Assembly: GCF_020544465.1 (NCBI RefSeq)
Contig: NZ_CP066126.1
Location: 558,001 to 622,000 of the forward strand
DNA from: Chromobacterium rhizoryzae
GTDB taxonomy: Bacteria; Pseudomonadota; Gammaproteobacteria; Burkholderiales; Chromobacteriaceae
Reading direction: 5' to 3'
Length of the DNA: 64,000 bases
Notes under the pieces: model-generated
The model's input: only the letters and a program-made list of their open reading frames with translations
The model's database searches: none
Told to the model about the DNA's origin: nothing
In this document: piece by piece, positions 48,397 through 58,107 of the stretch
Numbering within the stretch: position 1 is the first letter of the stretch
Layout: each line of letters starts with the position of its first letter
Translations under genes and position numbers: made by a program

Positions 48397-48883
48397 TTAG
48401 AACTGCTCCTCTCGATAAGGGTCGGGATATCCTAGCCTCTGCATGATGACGGTTTCAAGCGCCTCCATGGTTTCGGCTTCGTCGTCTTGTTCGTGGTCAA
48501 AGCCTTGCAGGTGCAGCATGCCGTGCACCAACAGGTGGGCGTAATGCGCTTGCAGCGGCTTGTTTTGCTCGGCCGCCTCTTTTTCCACCACCGGCGCGCA
48601 CAGCACCAGATCGCCGATCAAGGGCAGGCCGGGCACCGGCTCGCCCTCGTTGAGGGCGAAGCTCAGCACATTGGTGGCGTAGTCCTTGCCGCGGTAGTCA
48701 TGGTTCATTTGGCGGCCTTCGTCGGCATCCACGATCAGGATGCTGACCTGGGCCTGTTTGACGCCGGCTTGCAGCGCCGCCTGGCTCCAGCGGCGCAGAT
48801 CGGCGGGCCGCGGCAGCGCGGCGGTTTGACTGCGCACGTCCAGGCTCAGTTCCAGGCGCGCGGCCAGCCGCGCCAGCAGCGGG

Positions 48884-48903
<20 letters not shown>
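48397..48903 (-). CDS. ybeY: rRNA maturation endoribonuclease YbeY
   Basis: The product is 168 aa with the zinc-binding signature HGMLHLQGFDHEQDD (three His) and DYATNVLSFALNEGE. YbeY is a single-strand endoribonuclease needed for 16S 3'-end maturation and 70S quality control. Its start overlaps the end of ybeZ by 20 nt, so the two are translationally coupled, as is common. Confidence 0.95.
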
Positions 48904-49870
<967 letters not shown>

Positions 49871-49952
49871 GCGGCTCGTAGTCTGGGTCGTTGTCGGCGG
49901 CCCGCCGCGGGGCGGGATGGCCGATGGACAAGGGTTAGGGCTGCGGCGCTCA

Positions 49953-50240
49953 TTAAATGTTCCGCAGACAATCCAGTTCCGGCGCGCTCATGCTGGCGTG
50001 GAACTCGGTGATTTCGTAGCGGGCGAGGCCGGCGACGGCGAAGGGGTCGCGCGCCAGCAGCGCTTCCAGCTCGGCGCGTTCGCCGCGCGCCAGGATCACG
50101 CCGCCGGTGCGCGGCGTCTTGCGGCCGGAGGCCAGCAGCAGGCCGGCGGCGTAGCCCTGCCGCAGCCAGGCGACGTGCGCTTCCAGCTGCGCGTCGATGT
50201 CGGACAGCGGGGCGATGTAGCTTAGCGAAACAATGAACAT
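49953..50240 (-). CDS. YCII-family protein
   Basis: The product is 95 aa from the ATG at 50240 (MFIVSLSYIAPLSDIDAQLEAHVAWLRQGYAAGLLLASGRK). YCII fold with a conserved His near residue 23 and ARDPFAVAGLARYEITEF. The YCII superfamily is ferredoxin-like and often of unknown function. It sits between miaB and ybeZ, with 84-nt and 82-nt gaps on its two sides, an uncommon insertion into that conserved set. Confidence 0.85.
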   Translation of the reverse strand: MFIVSLSYIAPLSDIDAQLEAHVAWLRQGYAAGLLLASGRKTPRTGGVILARGERAELEALLARDPFAVAGLARYEITEFHASMSAPELDCLRNI

Positions 50241-50324
50241 GGCGGCGTCAGCGTGAAGGGAAAGCGCCAAGCATACGCCGGCCCGCGGCGGCCGGCGCGA
50301 AAAAATGGCGGACGGGCGTCATGC

Positions 50325-51659
50325 TCAGGCGGTTTCCGCGATCAGCGCCTCGCCCACCAGCGAGTGGGGGCGGGCTTCGGTGATGCGCAGATCGATCATC
50401 TGATTGAGCAGGCGCGGGTGGCCGGCGAAGTTGACCACGCGGTTGTTGGCGGTGCGCGCCGCCAGCATGGCGGCGTCTTTCTTGGACACGCTTTCCACCA
50501 GCACGCGCTGCACCGTGCCCACCATCGCCTGGTTGATGGCGAAGCCCTTGGCCTCGATCACCTCGTTCAGGGCTTCCAGCCGGCGCACTTTTTCCGCGTG
50601 CGGGGTGTCGTCCGGCAGATTGGACGCCGGCGTGCCCGGACGCGGGCTGTAGATGAACACATAGCTGAAGTCGACTTCCATGTCCTTGACCAGCTTCAGC
50701 GTCTGTTCGAAGTCGGCCTCGGTCTCGCCGGGGAAGCCGACGATGAAGTCGGACGACAGACACAGATCCGGCCGCAGCGCGCGCAGCTTGCGGATGATGG
50801 ATTTGTACTCCAGGCCGGTGTAGCCGCGCTTCATCGCGGCCAGCACGCGGTCGGCGCCGCTTTGCACCGGCAGGTGCAGATGGGACACCAGCTTGGGCAG
50901 CTTGCCGTAGCAATCGATGATGCGCTGGCTGAACTCGCGCGGGTGGCTGGTGGTGAAGCGGATGCGCTCCACGCCCGGCACTTCGTGCACGTATTCCAGC
51001 AGCAGCGCGAAGTCGGCGATTTCGCCGTCGGCCATCATGCCGCGATAGGCGTTGACGTTCTGGCCCAGCAGGGTGATTTCCTTGACGCCCTGGACGGCCA
51101 GACCGGCGATTTCGGTCAGCACGTCGTCGAAGGGGCGGCTGACTTCCTCGCCGCGGGTGTAGGGCACCACGCAGAAGGAGCAATACTTGGAACAGCCTTC
51201 CATGATGGATACGTAAGCCGCGCCGCCCTCCACCTTGGCCGGCGGGATGTGGTCGAACTTCTCGATTTCCGGGAAGGAGATGTCCACCTGGGAGTTGCCG
51301 CTGGATTGGCGCGATTTGATCAGGTCCGGCAGGCGGTGCAGGGTTTGCGGGCCGAACACCACGTCGACGTAAGGCGCGCGCTTGACGATGGTTTCGCCTT
51401 CCTGCGACGCCACGCAGCCGCCGACGCCGATGATCAGATCGGGCTTGGCCTCTTTCAGCGGACGGATGCGGCCCAGGTCCGAAAACACTTTTTCCTGCGC
51501 CTTTTCGCGCACGCTACAGGTGTTGAACAGGATGATGTCGGCTTCTTCCGGCTTGTCCGTCTTGATCATGCCTTCGGAGTCGGACAGCACGTCGGCCATT
51601 TTGTCCGAGTCGTACTCGTTCATTTGGCAGCCGAACGTCTTGATGTATACCTTTTTCAT
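50325..51659 (-). CDS. miaB: tRNA-2-methylthio-N6-dimethylallyladenosine synthase
   Basis: The product is 444 aa from the ATG at 51659 (MKKVYIKTFGCQMNEYDSDK). The N-terminal UPF0004 domain has cluster cysteines in FGCQMN, FNTCSVREKA and GGCVASQEG; the radical-SAM motif is CSKYCSFCVVPYTRG; a C-terminal TRAM domain includes the FAGHPRLLNQMIDLRITEARPHSLVGE stretch. It adds methylthio to i6A37 of tRNAs. An upstream in-frame start was rejected on family similarity. Confidence 0.96.
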   Translation of the reverse strand: MKKVYIKTFGCQMNEYDSDKMADVLSDSEGMIKTDKPEEADIILFNTCSVREKAQEKVFSDLGRIRPLKEAKPDLIIGVGGCVASQEGETIVKRAPYVDVVFGPQTLHRLPDLIKSRQSSGNSQVDISFPEIEKFDHIPPAKVEGGAAYVSIMEGCSKYCSFCVVPYTRGEEVSRPFDDVLTEIAGLAVQGVKEITLLGQNVNAYRGMMADGEIADFALLLEYVHEVPGVERIRFTTSHPREFSQRIIDCYGKLPKLVSHLHLPVQSGADRVLAAMKRGYTGLEYKSIIRKLRALRPDLCLSSDFIVGFPGETEADFEQTLKLVKDMEVDFSYVFIYSPRPGTPASNLPDDTPHAEKVRRLEALNEVIEAKGFAINQAMVGTVQRVLVESVSKKDAAMLAARTANNRVVNFAGHPRLLNQMIDLRITEARPHSLVGEALIAETA

Positions 51660-51731
51660 TGCAGCTAGATTCCAGCGTGTTTCAGTTCGCCGCCGGGCCG
51701 GACCCGACAAGCGCGCCGCGAGCGGCTGAGT

Positions 51732-52124
51732 TTATTGGGACGGCTGGGCGGCCGCTTCGGCTTCCCTTTGCTTCAGCAAGTCCACTTCCTCGGGGCGCAG
51801 CACCCAGATCCGGTTGATCTGGCCTTGCATATTGAAGGTGACCCCCACCGGCCGGCCTTCCAGATTGTCCAGTTGGCCGCGCAGCAGGAAGCGGTTGTTC
51901 TCGTCGAAGATGCGCAGACCGGGCGCCAACGGGAATTGGCGCTCGGAGCGGATGAAGATGCCGAGCAGACTTTCCAGCAAGGAGCGGTCTTTCTTGACGA
52001 ACTCGATGGTGGCGTCGTTAGCGGCGCGGACCGTGCCGGCCTTCAGTTCCATCGGCAGCAAACGGCCGGCCAGGGCCGGGGCGGCGAGCCATGCCGCGCA
52101 AAGGGCGACTATGAGTATTTTCAT
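51732..52124 (-). CDS. small exported protein of unknown function
   Basis: The product is 130 aa with a clear signal peptide (MKILIVALCAAWLAAPALAG, cleavage after ALA). The mature part resembles a small beta protein (GTVRAANDATIEFVKKDRSLLESLLGIFI ... FDENNRFLLRGQLDNLEGRPVGVTFNMQGQINRIWVLRPEE). I do not recognise the family. It ends in a Gln/Glu/Ala-rich tail. It may share a transcript with miaB, since the gap is 72 nt in the same direction. Confidence 0.75.
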   Translation of the reverse strand: MKILIVALCAAWLAAPALAGRLLPMELKAGTVRAANDATIEFVKKDRSLLESLLGIFIRSERQFPLAPGLRIFDENNRFLLRGQLDNLEGRPVGVTFNMQGQINRIWVLRPEEVDLLKQREAEAAAQPSQ

Positions 52125-52239
52125 AAGGAATTGAATACGTTGCGCGCGATTCTATCATAGCTTGGCCATGGGGCTGGCCAAATCTTCCTTGCAGCATAGG
52201 CGTTTTGGCGCGCCGACGCGGCCCGCGTTCACCCTGCGT

Positions 52240-52755
52240 TCACAAGGAGCGCCGCATGCCGACCGCGCCTTCGCCGTAAGCCCGGCGGGTGTAATCGTCG
52301 CGCGCGCAGGGCTGATAGCCAAAGCGTTTCCAATAGCGCGCGGCGCCCTGAACCGCCACCAGCCGCGCCTGGCGCAGCCCGCGCCGCCGGCCCTGGCCCA
52401 GCACGGTTTGCACCAGCCGCGGCCCCAGGCCGTGGCCGCGCGCGTCCGGATGCAGCGCCAGATCGTGGATGAACAGGGTGTCCACCGCGTCCGGCAGCCT
52501 CTCCAGCGGGTGGTTGAGGCTGGGCGGCCGGCCGGCGGTCCAGGGATGGGCGAACACATAGCCCAGCAGCTGGCCGGGACGCTCCGCCACCCAACAGGTG
52601 TCCGGCGACAGGCGGTGGCGCGAGGCCAGCGCGTCCCGGCTCTCGATCAGCGACGGCGGATAGCAGTGTTGCTGAACTTGCAGCACGGCGGGAAAATCTT
52701 GAACTTGCATCGGGCGCAGGACAATGGCGTCCTGCCGGCGACAGACTGCGGACAT
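52240..52755 (-). CDS. GNAT-family N-acetyltransferase
   Basis: The product is 171 aa. Acetyl-CoA motif A is visible as LFIHDLALHPDARGHGLGPRLVQTVLGQG (R-x2-G-x-G/A type loop), with a C-terminal ARYWKRFGYQPC segment. The substrate is unknown. The start could also be an internal ATG (MQVQDFPAVL). Divergent from the diguanylate cyclase gene. Confidence 0.85.
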   Translation of the reverse strand: MSAVCRRQDAIVLRPMQVQDFPAVLQVQQHCYPPSLIESRDALASRHRLSPDTCWVAERPGQLLGYVFAHPWTAGRPPSLNHPLERLPDAVDTLFIHDLALHPDARGHGLGPRLVQTVLGQGRRRGLRQARLVAVQGAARYWKRFGYQPCARDDYTRRAYGEGAVGMRRSL

Positions 52756-52949
52756 CGGGTGCGGGCCAATCCATGGAAGACAAAAAGCAAAGCGCGCGGC
52801 CGGAGCCGCGCGGTGTCGAAGGCGGCGATTATAGCCTCCGGGAGAGCGGGGGGCCAGCCGGCCCCGGAGAGGATTGCATGGGGGCGGTCCAGGCGCCTAT
52901 ACCACAGCAAGACGCGATGTCAGACGCGTGTGGGCGGGAGCATGATGCG

Positions 52950-53993
52950 ATGACGATACCTGCGCCGGTGCGGCCGCTGGAACAAGATTTCGACGCTTAT
53001 CTGATCGACGCCTTCCAATGGCGCAGCCTGGGCTTTCAGGGGGTGGGGGTGTTGGCCGCGCTGGGCTTTCTGCTGGTGCGCCGCCTGTACGGCGGCATGG
53101 TGCCGGGATGGCTGTTTCTGGCGGTAGGCCTGGGCCTGGGCGGCCTGATCCTGCTGCAGATCTGGGCGCGGCGCGGCCGTTCCCTGCTGTTGTGGCAGGT
53201 CTTGTTCGCCATTGGCTATTGCCTGGCGATGAAGCGCGCGCTGGATGCCGGCGGCTACGGCGAATTCCTGTTGTTGCCGACGCTGGGCGTGTCCGCGCTG
53301 GTGATGTCGATCAGCATGTCCAGCGTATGGCACACCTTGAGCTTCTGGGGGCTGCTGCTGCTGGTGTTCGACCCGGCGCGGGTGTTTCTGCGTTTGGGCG
53401 GCGAACAGACGATTTACGGCTTCGGCTTTCTGGCCCTCATCATCGGCGGCATGGTCTTGGTGCATGTGCAGGTGGTGCAGACCCTGCGCAGCAACCACCT
53501 GCTGCTGAACAAGCTGCGGCGGCAGGCCTTTTACGATTCGCTGAGCAGCCTGCCCAACCGGCGCTCCTTTTTGCAACAGGCGGAATACGCGCTGGGGCAC
53601 GAGGACATCGCCTTCTATCTGGCCATCATCGATATCGATCTGTTCAAGTGCATCAACGACACCCACGGCCACGCGGTGGGGGATCAGACGATACGCGATG
53701 TCAGCGCTTTGCTGGCCGAGACCTTCCACGATCAGATTTACGGCCGCATCGGCGGCGAGGAGTTCGGCGTGCTGCTGGCGGCGCGCAGCGACGCGGCGGG
53801 GCAGGCGCGGCTGGAGTGTTTCCGCCAGCAGGTGCGCGCCGCGCCTTTTTCCCATGGCCAGGTGACGGTCAGCGCCGGCGTTTGCCAAGTGGGGAACGGC
53901 GGGCTGCAGCAGGCTTTTCACCGGGCGGATCAGGCCTTGTACCAGGCCAAGGCCGGCGGCCGGGACCGGGTGATCGCCTGGCAAGCGGCTTGA
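52950..53993 (+). CDS. membrane diguanylate cyclase (GGEEF)
   Basis: The product is 347 aa from the ATG at 52950, with GGGAG upstream. Earlier in-frame ATGs give a non-conserved extension. About six hydrophobic segments (residues 25-175) are followed by a GGDEF domain: FYDSLSSLPNRRSF, IIDIDLFKCINDTHGHAVGDQTI, and the active-site GGEEF at 268-272. The inhibitory I-site RxxD is missing (FHDQ at 259-262), so product inhibition is unlikely. Makes c-di-GMP; the membrane part may sense an unknown signal. Confidence 0.9.
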   Translation: MTIPAPVRPLEQDFDAYLIDAFQWRSLGFQGVGVLAALGFLLVRRLYGGMVPGWLFLAVGLGLGGLILLQIWARRGRSLLLWQVLFAIGYCLAMKRALDAGGYGEFLLLPTLGVSALVMSISMSSVWHTLSFWGLLLLVFDPARVFLRLGGEQTIYGFGFLALIIGGMVLVHVQVVQTLRSNHLLLNKLRRQAFYDSLSSLPNRRSFLQQAEYALGHEDIAFYLAIIDIDLFKCINDTHGHAVGDQTIRDVSALLAETFHDQIYGRIGGEEFGVLLAARSDAAGQARLECFRQQVRAAPFSHGQVTVSAGVCQVGNGGLQQAFHRADQALYQAKAGGRDRVIAWQAA

Positions 53994-54081
53994 GGGCCGG
54001 CTCCCGATACGCGGCGCGGCATTGAATTTCTGGCGGAAAAATGGTCTATTCCTCATCCGCCTTTTCACCGAGTCGCCCGCT

Positions 54082-55302
54082 ATGTCGCATTGGTTGTCCC
54101 AGATCGATCCCGATTCCGTTCGCCGCACCCCGCTGGGCGCGCGCGGCCATAATCTGCTGCTGACGCCGCAGGCCGCGCCGCAGCCGCTGTTGCTGAGCCA
54201 GGAGGAGCAGGAACTGGTGGACGGCTGGCTCAAATCGCGCCGCAATCGCATGCGCTGGAGCAGCCTGCTCGCGCTGGCGGACAGTCACGCTCTGGCGGCG
54301 AACCTGCTGCGCCGGCTCTTGGAGGCCGGCTGGTGCGAGGTGGAGCTGCACGCCGAAACCGGCCTGCGCCTCAGTCAGCTGGAACCGTTCTGGGTGCAAT
54401 GGCTGGACATGTACGGCCTGCGCCATTTGCTGGGCATGGCCGACGCGCGGCCCCAGACCGAGGTGGTGGAGCTGTGGCGCGGCTGGCAGCCGCGCCATCC
54501 GCTGCTGTTGGGCTTGGCGGAAAGCCTGAGCCCGCATCTGCAATTCTCCACGCTGGAGCGCCGGCTGAAGCTGGCCCAGGCGCTGGACCAATGGCTGCTG
54601 GACGGCTGCTGGGGCACCGAGCGCCAGTTTTCGCAGCGCGCGCTGGGGCGCAGCAAAGCCTTCGGCGCGGCGGACCGGCAATGGCTGGCGGAATTCGGCA
54701 TCGATCTGGAAGCCTGCGGCATCGCCCGTCACACCCCGCACGTCTTCCTGTCCGGGCCGCTGGGCCTGTGGGCCGGGCAGCAGTGCCTGCTGTCCGCCGC
54801 CTTGCTGCAACAAGGCGTGGCCCTGGGGCCGGAGGCTTTGATGAGCGTGAGCGCGGTGGAGGGCGCGATCCGCAGCGTGCGCATCGTGGAGAATCTCAGC
54901 GTGTTTCAGACGCTGAGCCAGCAGGCGCTGCCGGTGCTGACCATCTGGGTGCCGGGCCAGCCGCATCAGCGCTGGCGCGAGGCGGTGCGCCATTTATTGA
55001 CTCTGCTGCGGGTGCCGGTGCAGATCGCCTGCGACCTGGCCCCGTCCGGCATCGCCGTCGCCATGGCCGCCGGCCAGGTGGCGGAGCAGGCCGGACGGCC
55101 GTGGTCGCCGTGGCGGATGCAGCCGGAGCAACTGACCCTGGCCAACGGCGCCCAGCCCTTGAGCGAGGCGGAGCAGGCGCAGCTGGCGCGCCTGATGGGC
55201 GGCGGCCTGCCGCCCTTGCTGCACGGCCTGGCGATGGAGATGCAGGAGAAGCAGTGCAAGGTGGAGCAAGAGGCGCTGTTCATCGAGGACTGGGGGGACT
55301 GA
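54082..55302 (+). CDS. DUF2399/TOPRIM-like protein of unknown function
   Basis: The product is 406 aa from the ATG at 54082 (MSHWLSQIDPDSVRRTPLG). The C-terminal half carries V-E-N (269-271, RIVENLSVFQTL), a predicted strand VLTIWVPGQP, CDLAPSGIAVA with Asp318, and PWSPWRM (340-346). This is the order seen in DUF2399 and JetD-type TOPRIM domains (VEN..., GD.D..G..., pWrm). It ends with an acidic EQEALFIEDWGD. The N-terminal half (about 40-200) looks helical. The assignment is remote and made by eye. No partner ATPase or SMC-like gene is adjacent. Confidence 0.5.
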   Translation: MSHWLSQIDPDSVRRTPLGARGHNLLLTPQAAPQPLLLSQEEQELVDGWLKSRRNRMRWSSLLALADSHALAANLLRRLLEAGWCEVELHAETGLRLSQLEPFWVQWLDMYGLRHLLGMADARPQTEVVELWRGWQPRHPLLLGLAESLSPHLQFSTLERRLKLAQALDQWLLDGCWGTERQFSQRALGRSKAFGAADRQWLAEFGIDLEACGIARHTPHVFLSGPLGLWAGQQCLLSAALLQQGVALGPEALMSVSAVEGAIRSVRIVENLSVFQTLSQQALPVLTIWVPGQPHQRWREAVRHLLTLLRVPVQIACDLAPSGIAVAMAAGQVAEQAGRPWSPWRMQPEQLTLANGAQPLSEAEQAQLARLMGGGLPPLLHGLAMEMQEKQCKVEQEALFIEDWGD

Positions 55303-55633
55303 GCGCCGGCCGTCCGGCCCGCTGAAAACGGGCGCGGAAATCCGGCTTGGCCGACGGGCGGGCGGCGGAAAATACCGGCGGGCGGCGGCGCGCCGGCAAT
55401 GACATTCGGGCAAATTGGGGCGGGTGTGAAAAAACTGCCCGGCGATGGGTACACAGCGGGAAAAAGCTGCGTTATCATCGCCCCCCAAACCCTTGATGGC
55501 AAAGGCAAGATATCAGGGTTTTCAGGAATTGAGAGAGGCTGGCGGGGTGTCAGGCACCCCCGCCGGCCTCTTGCTTTTGGGCCGCCGTTTTGGCGCGTGC
55601 GCGCGCCGCCAGAAGAAGAGGAATATCCTTCCC
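55303..55633 (+). promoter_or_regulatory. structured leader of the SSS transporter with terminator hairpin
   Basis: The 331-nt gap contains no gene. A stem AAACCCTTGAT (55487-55497) pairs with ATCAGGGTTT (55513-55522), followed by a long GC-rich hairpin, GAGGCTGGCGGGGTG (55535-55549) with 55555-55570, and TTGCTTTT. The second is a strong terminator-like structure 60 nt before the transporter start, so transcription attenuation or a ligand-sensing leader is possible. I could not match it to a known riboswitch class. A TTATCAT (55472-55478) may be a -10. Confidence 0.5.
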
Positions 55634-57070
55634 ATGTTGATTGGCTTCGTCGTCGTCTATCTGCTGCTGTCCGTGGGCATCGGCCTCTACGCCGCCACCC
55701 GGGTGCGCAACGCCCGCGATTTCGCCGTGGCCGGCCGCAGCCTGCCGTTTCCCATCGTCACCGCCATGGTGTTCGCCACCTGGTTCGGCTCGGAGGCGGT
55801 GCTGGGCATTCCGGCCACCTTCATCGACAAGGGCTTCGCCGGCATCGTCGAAGACCCGTTCGGCTCCTCGATGTGCCTGGTGCTGGTGGGCCTGTTGTTC
55901 GCGCGGCCGCTGTACCGGCTCAATCTGCTGACCATAGGCGACTTCTACAAGCAGCGCTTCGGCCGCAATGTGGAGCTGTTCGTGTCGCTGTGCATCATCG
56001 CCTCCTACCTGGGTTGGGTGGCGGCGCAGCTGACCGCGCTGGGCGTGGTGTTCAACGTGCTGTCCCAGGGCGCGATCAGCGCCAACGCCGGCATGTTGCT
56101 GGGCGCGGGCATCGTGCTGGTGTACACGCTGTTCGGCGGCATGTGGTCGGTGGCGCTGACCGACTTTTTCCAGATGACGGTGATCGTCGCCGGCCTGCTT
56201 TATCTGACCTGGCTGATCGGCGACATGGCCGGCGGCCCGGTCAAGGTGTTGCAGCACGCGGCGGCGCAGGACAAGTTCACCATGATTCCCAGCATGGCGC
56301 CCAAGGACGTGGTCGGCTTCGTCGGCGCCTTGCTGACCATGATGTTGGGCTCCATTCCGCAGCAGGATATTTTCCAGCGGGTGATGTCGGCCAAGAACGA
56401 GAACGTCGCCGCGCGCGCGTCCATCGTCGGCGGCGGCCTGTACCTGACCTTCTGCATGCTGCCCATCTTCATCGGCTTCGCCGCCACGCTGATCGACCCG
56501 ACCATGGTGAGCCGCTGGATGCAGCAGGACGCGCAGATGATTCTGCCCAGCCTGATCCTGGAGCGCACGCCGCTGTTCGCGCAGGTGATGTTCTTCGGCG
56601 CGCTGCTGTCCGCCATCATGTCCACCGCGTCCGGCACCTTGCTGGCGCCGTCGGTGACCTTTACCGAGAACGTGCTCAGCCGTTTCATCCCGGTGATGTC
56701 GGACCGCCAGTTCCTGCTGGCGATGCGGCTGACCGTGGTGGGCCTGGCCATCGTCACCACGGTGTTCGCGCTCTTGTCCGACGCCACCATCTACGAGATG
56801 GTGGGCAACGCCTACAAGGTGACGCTGGTGTCGGCGGTGGCGCCGCTGTTCGCCGGCCTGTTCTGGAAGCGCTCCACGCCGCAGGGCGCCTTGCTGGCCA
56901 TCGCGCTGGGCCTGGGCAGCTGGCTGGCGCTGGACTGGTTCGGCCCGGCGGATCCGTTCTGGCCGCCGCAGCTGGTGGGCCTGGGTTTCAGCATTGTCGG
57001 CATGGTGGCCGGCAGCCTGCTGCCGCAGCGGCTGGGACGGCAGGCTTTGGCGGGGATGGGCCGGGCCTGA
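55634..57070 (+). CDS. sodium:solute symporter (SSS family)
   Basis: The product is 478 aa from the ATG at 55634 (MLIGFVVVYLLLSVGIGLYAATRV), with GAGGAA about 11 nt upstream. About 12-13 TM segments. SSS features are RNARDFAVAGRSLPFPIVTAMVFATWFGSEAVLGIPA, LYRLNLLTIGDFYKQRFG and the sodium-site helix ALLSAIMSTASGTLLAPSVTFTEN. Imports a solute with Na+; the substrate cannot be told from sequence. The next gene's cupin regulator might control it, but they are convergent. Earlier in-frame ATGs lie inside the leader hairpins. Confidence 0.88.
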   Translation: MLIGFVVVYLLLSVGIGLYAATRVRNARDFAVAGRSLPFPIVTAMVFATWFGSEAVLGIPATFIDKGFAGIVEDPFGSSMCLVLVGLLFARPLYRLNLLTIGDFYKQRFGRNVELFVSLCIIASYLGWVAAQLTALGVVFNVLSQGAISANAGMLLGAGIVLVYTLFGGMWSVALTDFFQMTVIVAGLLYLTWLIGDMAGGPVKVLQHAAAQDKFTMIPSMAPKDVVGFVGALLTMMLGSIPQQDIFQRVMSAKNENVAARASIVGGGLYLTFCMLPIFIGFAATLIDPTMVSRWMQQDAQMILPSLILERTPLFAQVMFFGALLSAIMSTASGTLLAPSVTFTENVLSRFIPVMSDRQFLLAMRLTVVGLAIVTTVFALLSDATIYEMVGNAYKVTLVSAVAPLFAGLFWKRSTPQGALLAIALGLGSWLALDWFGPADPFWPPQLVGLGFSIVGMVAGSLLPQRLGRQALAGMGRA

Positions 57071-57075
57071 CCCGG

Positions 57076-57228
57076 CCTTAGAGCCTGTTTACGATCTCGC
57101 GAGCCAAGGCGAGCTAAGGCGAAAGCGGCCGAGACAGCGGAATGGTCATACGGTAGATGAGCATTTCGAAGCGGTACTCACCGTGTAAGGCGTCCTCGAC
57201 GCGCAGCGGATCGTAAACGGATTATCAG
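57076..57228. repeat. dispersed ~150-bp repeat, copy C
   Basis: The left end CTTAGAGCCTGTTTACGATC (57077-57096) is mirrored at the right end (57209-57228, reverse complement CTGATAATCCGTTTACGATC, 14 of 20 alike), so the copy has terminal inverted repeats. It shares TTTCGAAGCGGTACTCACCG (57164-57183) with copy A. The right end covers the stop codon of the XRE-cupin gene. Non-coding. Confidence 0.8.
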
Positions 57229-57773
57229 AAGTTGGCCGGGGTGTTGGCGCTGATGATCTCCGCCTCGTCCGGCCCGATATTGCGGAATTTGTGCGGCAGG
57301 GTGCTGGGGAAGTAATAGCCGTCCCCGGCGGAGAGGATGCTGATGTGGCCGTCCACGGTCAGCTCCACGCTGCCGCGCACCACTACGCCGCACTCCTCGC
57401 CCTCGGGATGGGTGATCATTTCCTTGCCGGTGTCCGCGCCCGGCGAATACAGCTCGCGCAGCATGCGCATCTGGCGATTGGGATTGGACGCGCCGATGAT
57501 CAGCAGCTTCAGGCCGTCGCGGCCCAGATCCGGCTGTTGTTCGCGGCGGAAGGTGTAAGGGTCGCTGGGCGGCGGTTCGCCAAAGGTCAGGAATTCGGTC
57601 AGCGTCATGGGGAAACCCTGAATCAGCTTCAATAGCGAACTGATGGACGGGCTGACCCGGTTCTGTTCTATCAGCGAGATGGTGGCGTTGGCCATGCCGG
57701 CCCGTTTCGCCAGCTCGCGTTGAGACAGCGCGAAGTGCTCGCGCACTTGTTTGACGCGTAATCCAATATCCAT
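57225..57773 (-). CDS. XRE-cupin transcriptional regulator (PuuR-like)
   Basis: The product is 182 aa from the ATG at 57773 (MDIGLRVKQVREHFALSQRELAKRAGMANATISLIEQNRVSPSI), with GAGG upstream. An XRE helix-turn-helix (residues 1-60) is followed by a cupin_2 domain (about 110-180: HPEGEECGVVVRGSVELTVDGHISILSAGDGYYFPSTLPHKF). This architecture is that of PuuR-type regulators of polyamine and amine catabolism; the effector here is unknown. Two TTTTCGA words spaced 11 bp apart upstream may be its operator. Confidence 0.88.
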   Translation of the reverse strand: MDIGLRVKQVREHFALSQRELAKRAGMANATISLIEQNRVSPSISSLLKLIQGFPMTLTEFLTFGEPPPSDPYTFRREQQPDLGRDGLKLLIIGASNPNRQMRMLRELYSPGADTGKEMITHPEGEECGVVVRGSVELTVDGHISILSAGDGYYFPSTLPHKFRNIGPDEAEIISANTPANF

Positions 57774-58107
57774 GCCTGTAACCTCGGTGGCGTGCCCTTG
57801 TCGGCCTCTGCTTAGTATTTTCGACAATTTTTCGAATAGCGTCACAGTATACTGATGTCGCCGCCGGCGATGCAGAGCAATTCGCGTTTTCCGGCCGGCG
57901 GCGGCGCATTTTCGAAGCCTGGGACCATTCTCCGGACCGTCGCCGCGTCTGCCCGCGTTCTCAATCCTCCCGTCGCCGTCCCGCCAGGCCCGTCGCCTGC
58001 GCCGCTTGCCACAGACTTTCCCGCTTTGTGTTTGATTTTTTAGACAGCGTCGCCGCGCTGCCACAGTATGGTGGCATGCGCGCCGTCCGGCGCGCCGGAG
58101 AGACGCA
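57774..58107. promoter_or_regulatory. divergent intergenic region with TTTTCGA repeats
   Basis: The 334-nt region between the XRE-cupin gene and the sensor kinase holds two direct TTTTCGA words, one helical turn apart (57818-57824 and 57829-57835), inside an AT-rich patch, plus a TATACT (57849-57854). The patch is the only AT-rich stretch and is the likely promoter/operator. The rest (57870-58060) is GC-rich and shows nothing I can name. Confidence 0.4.
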
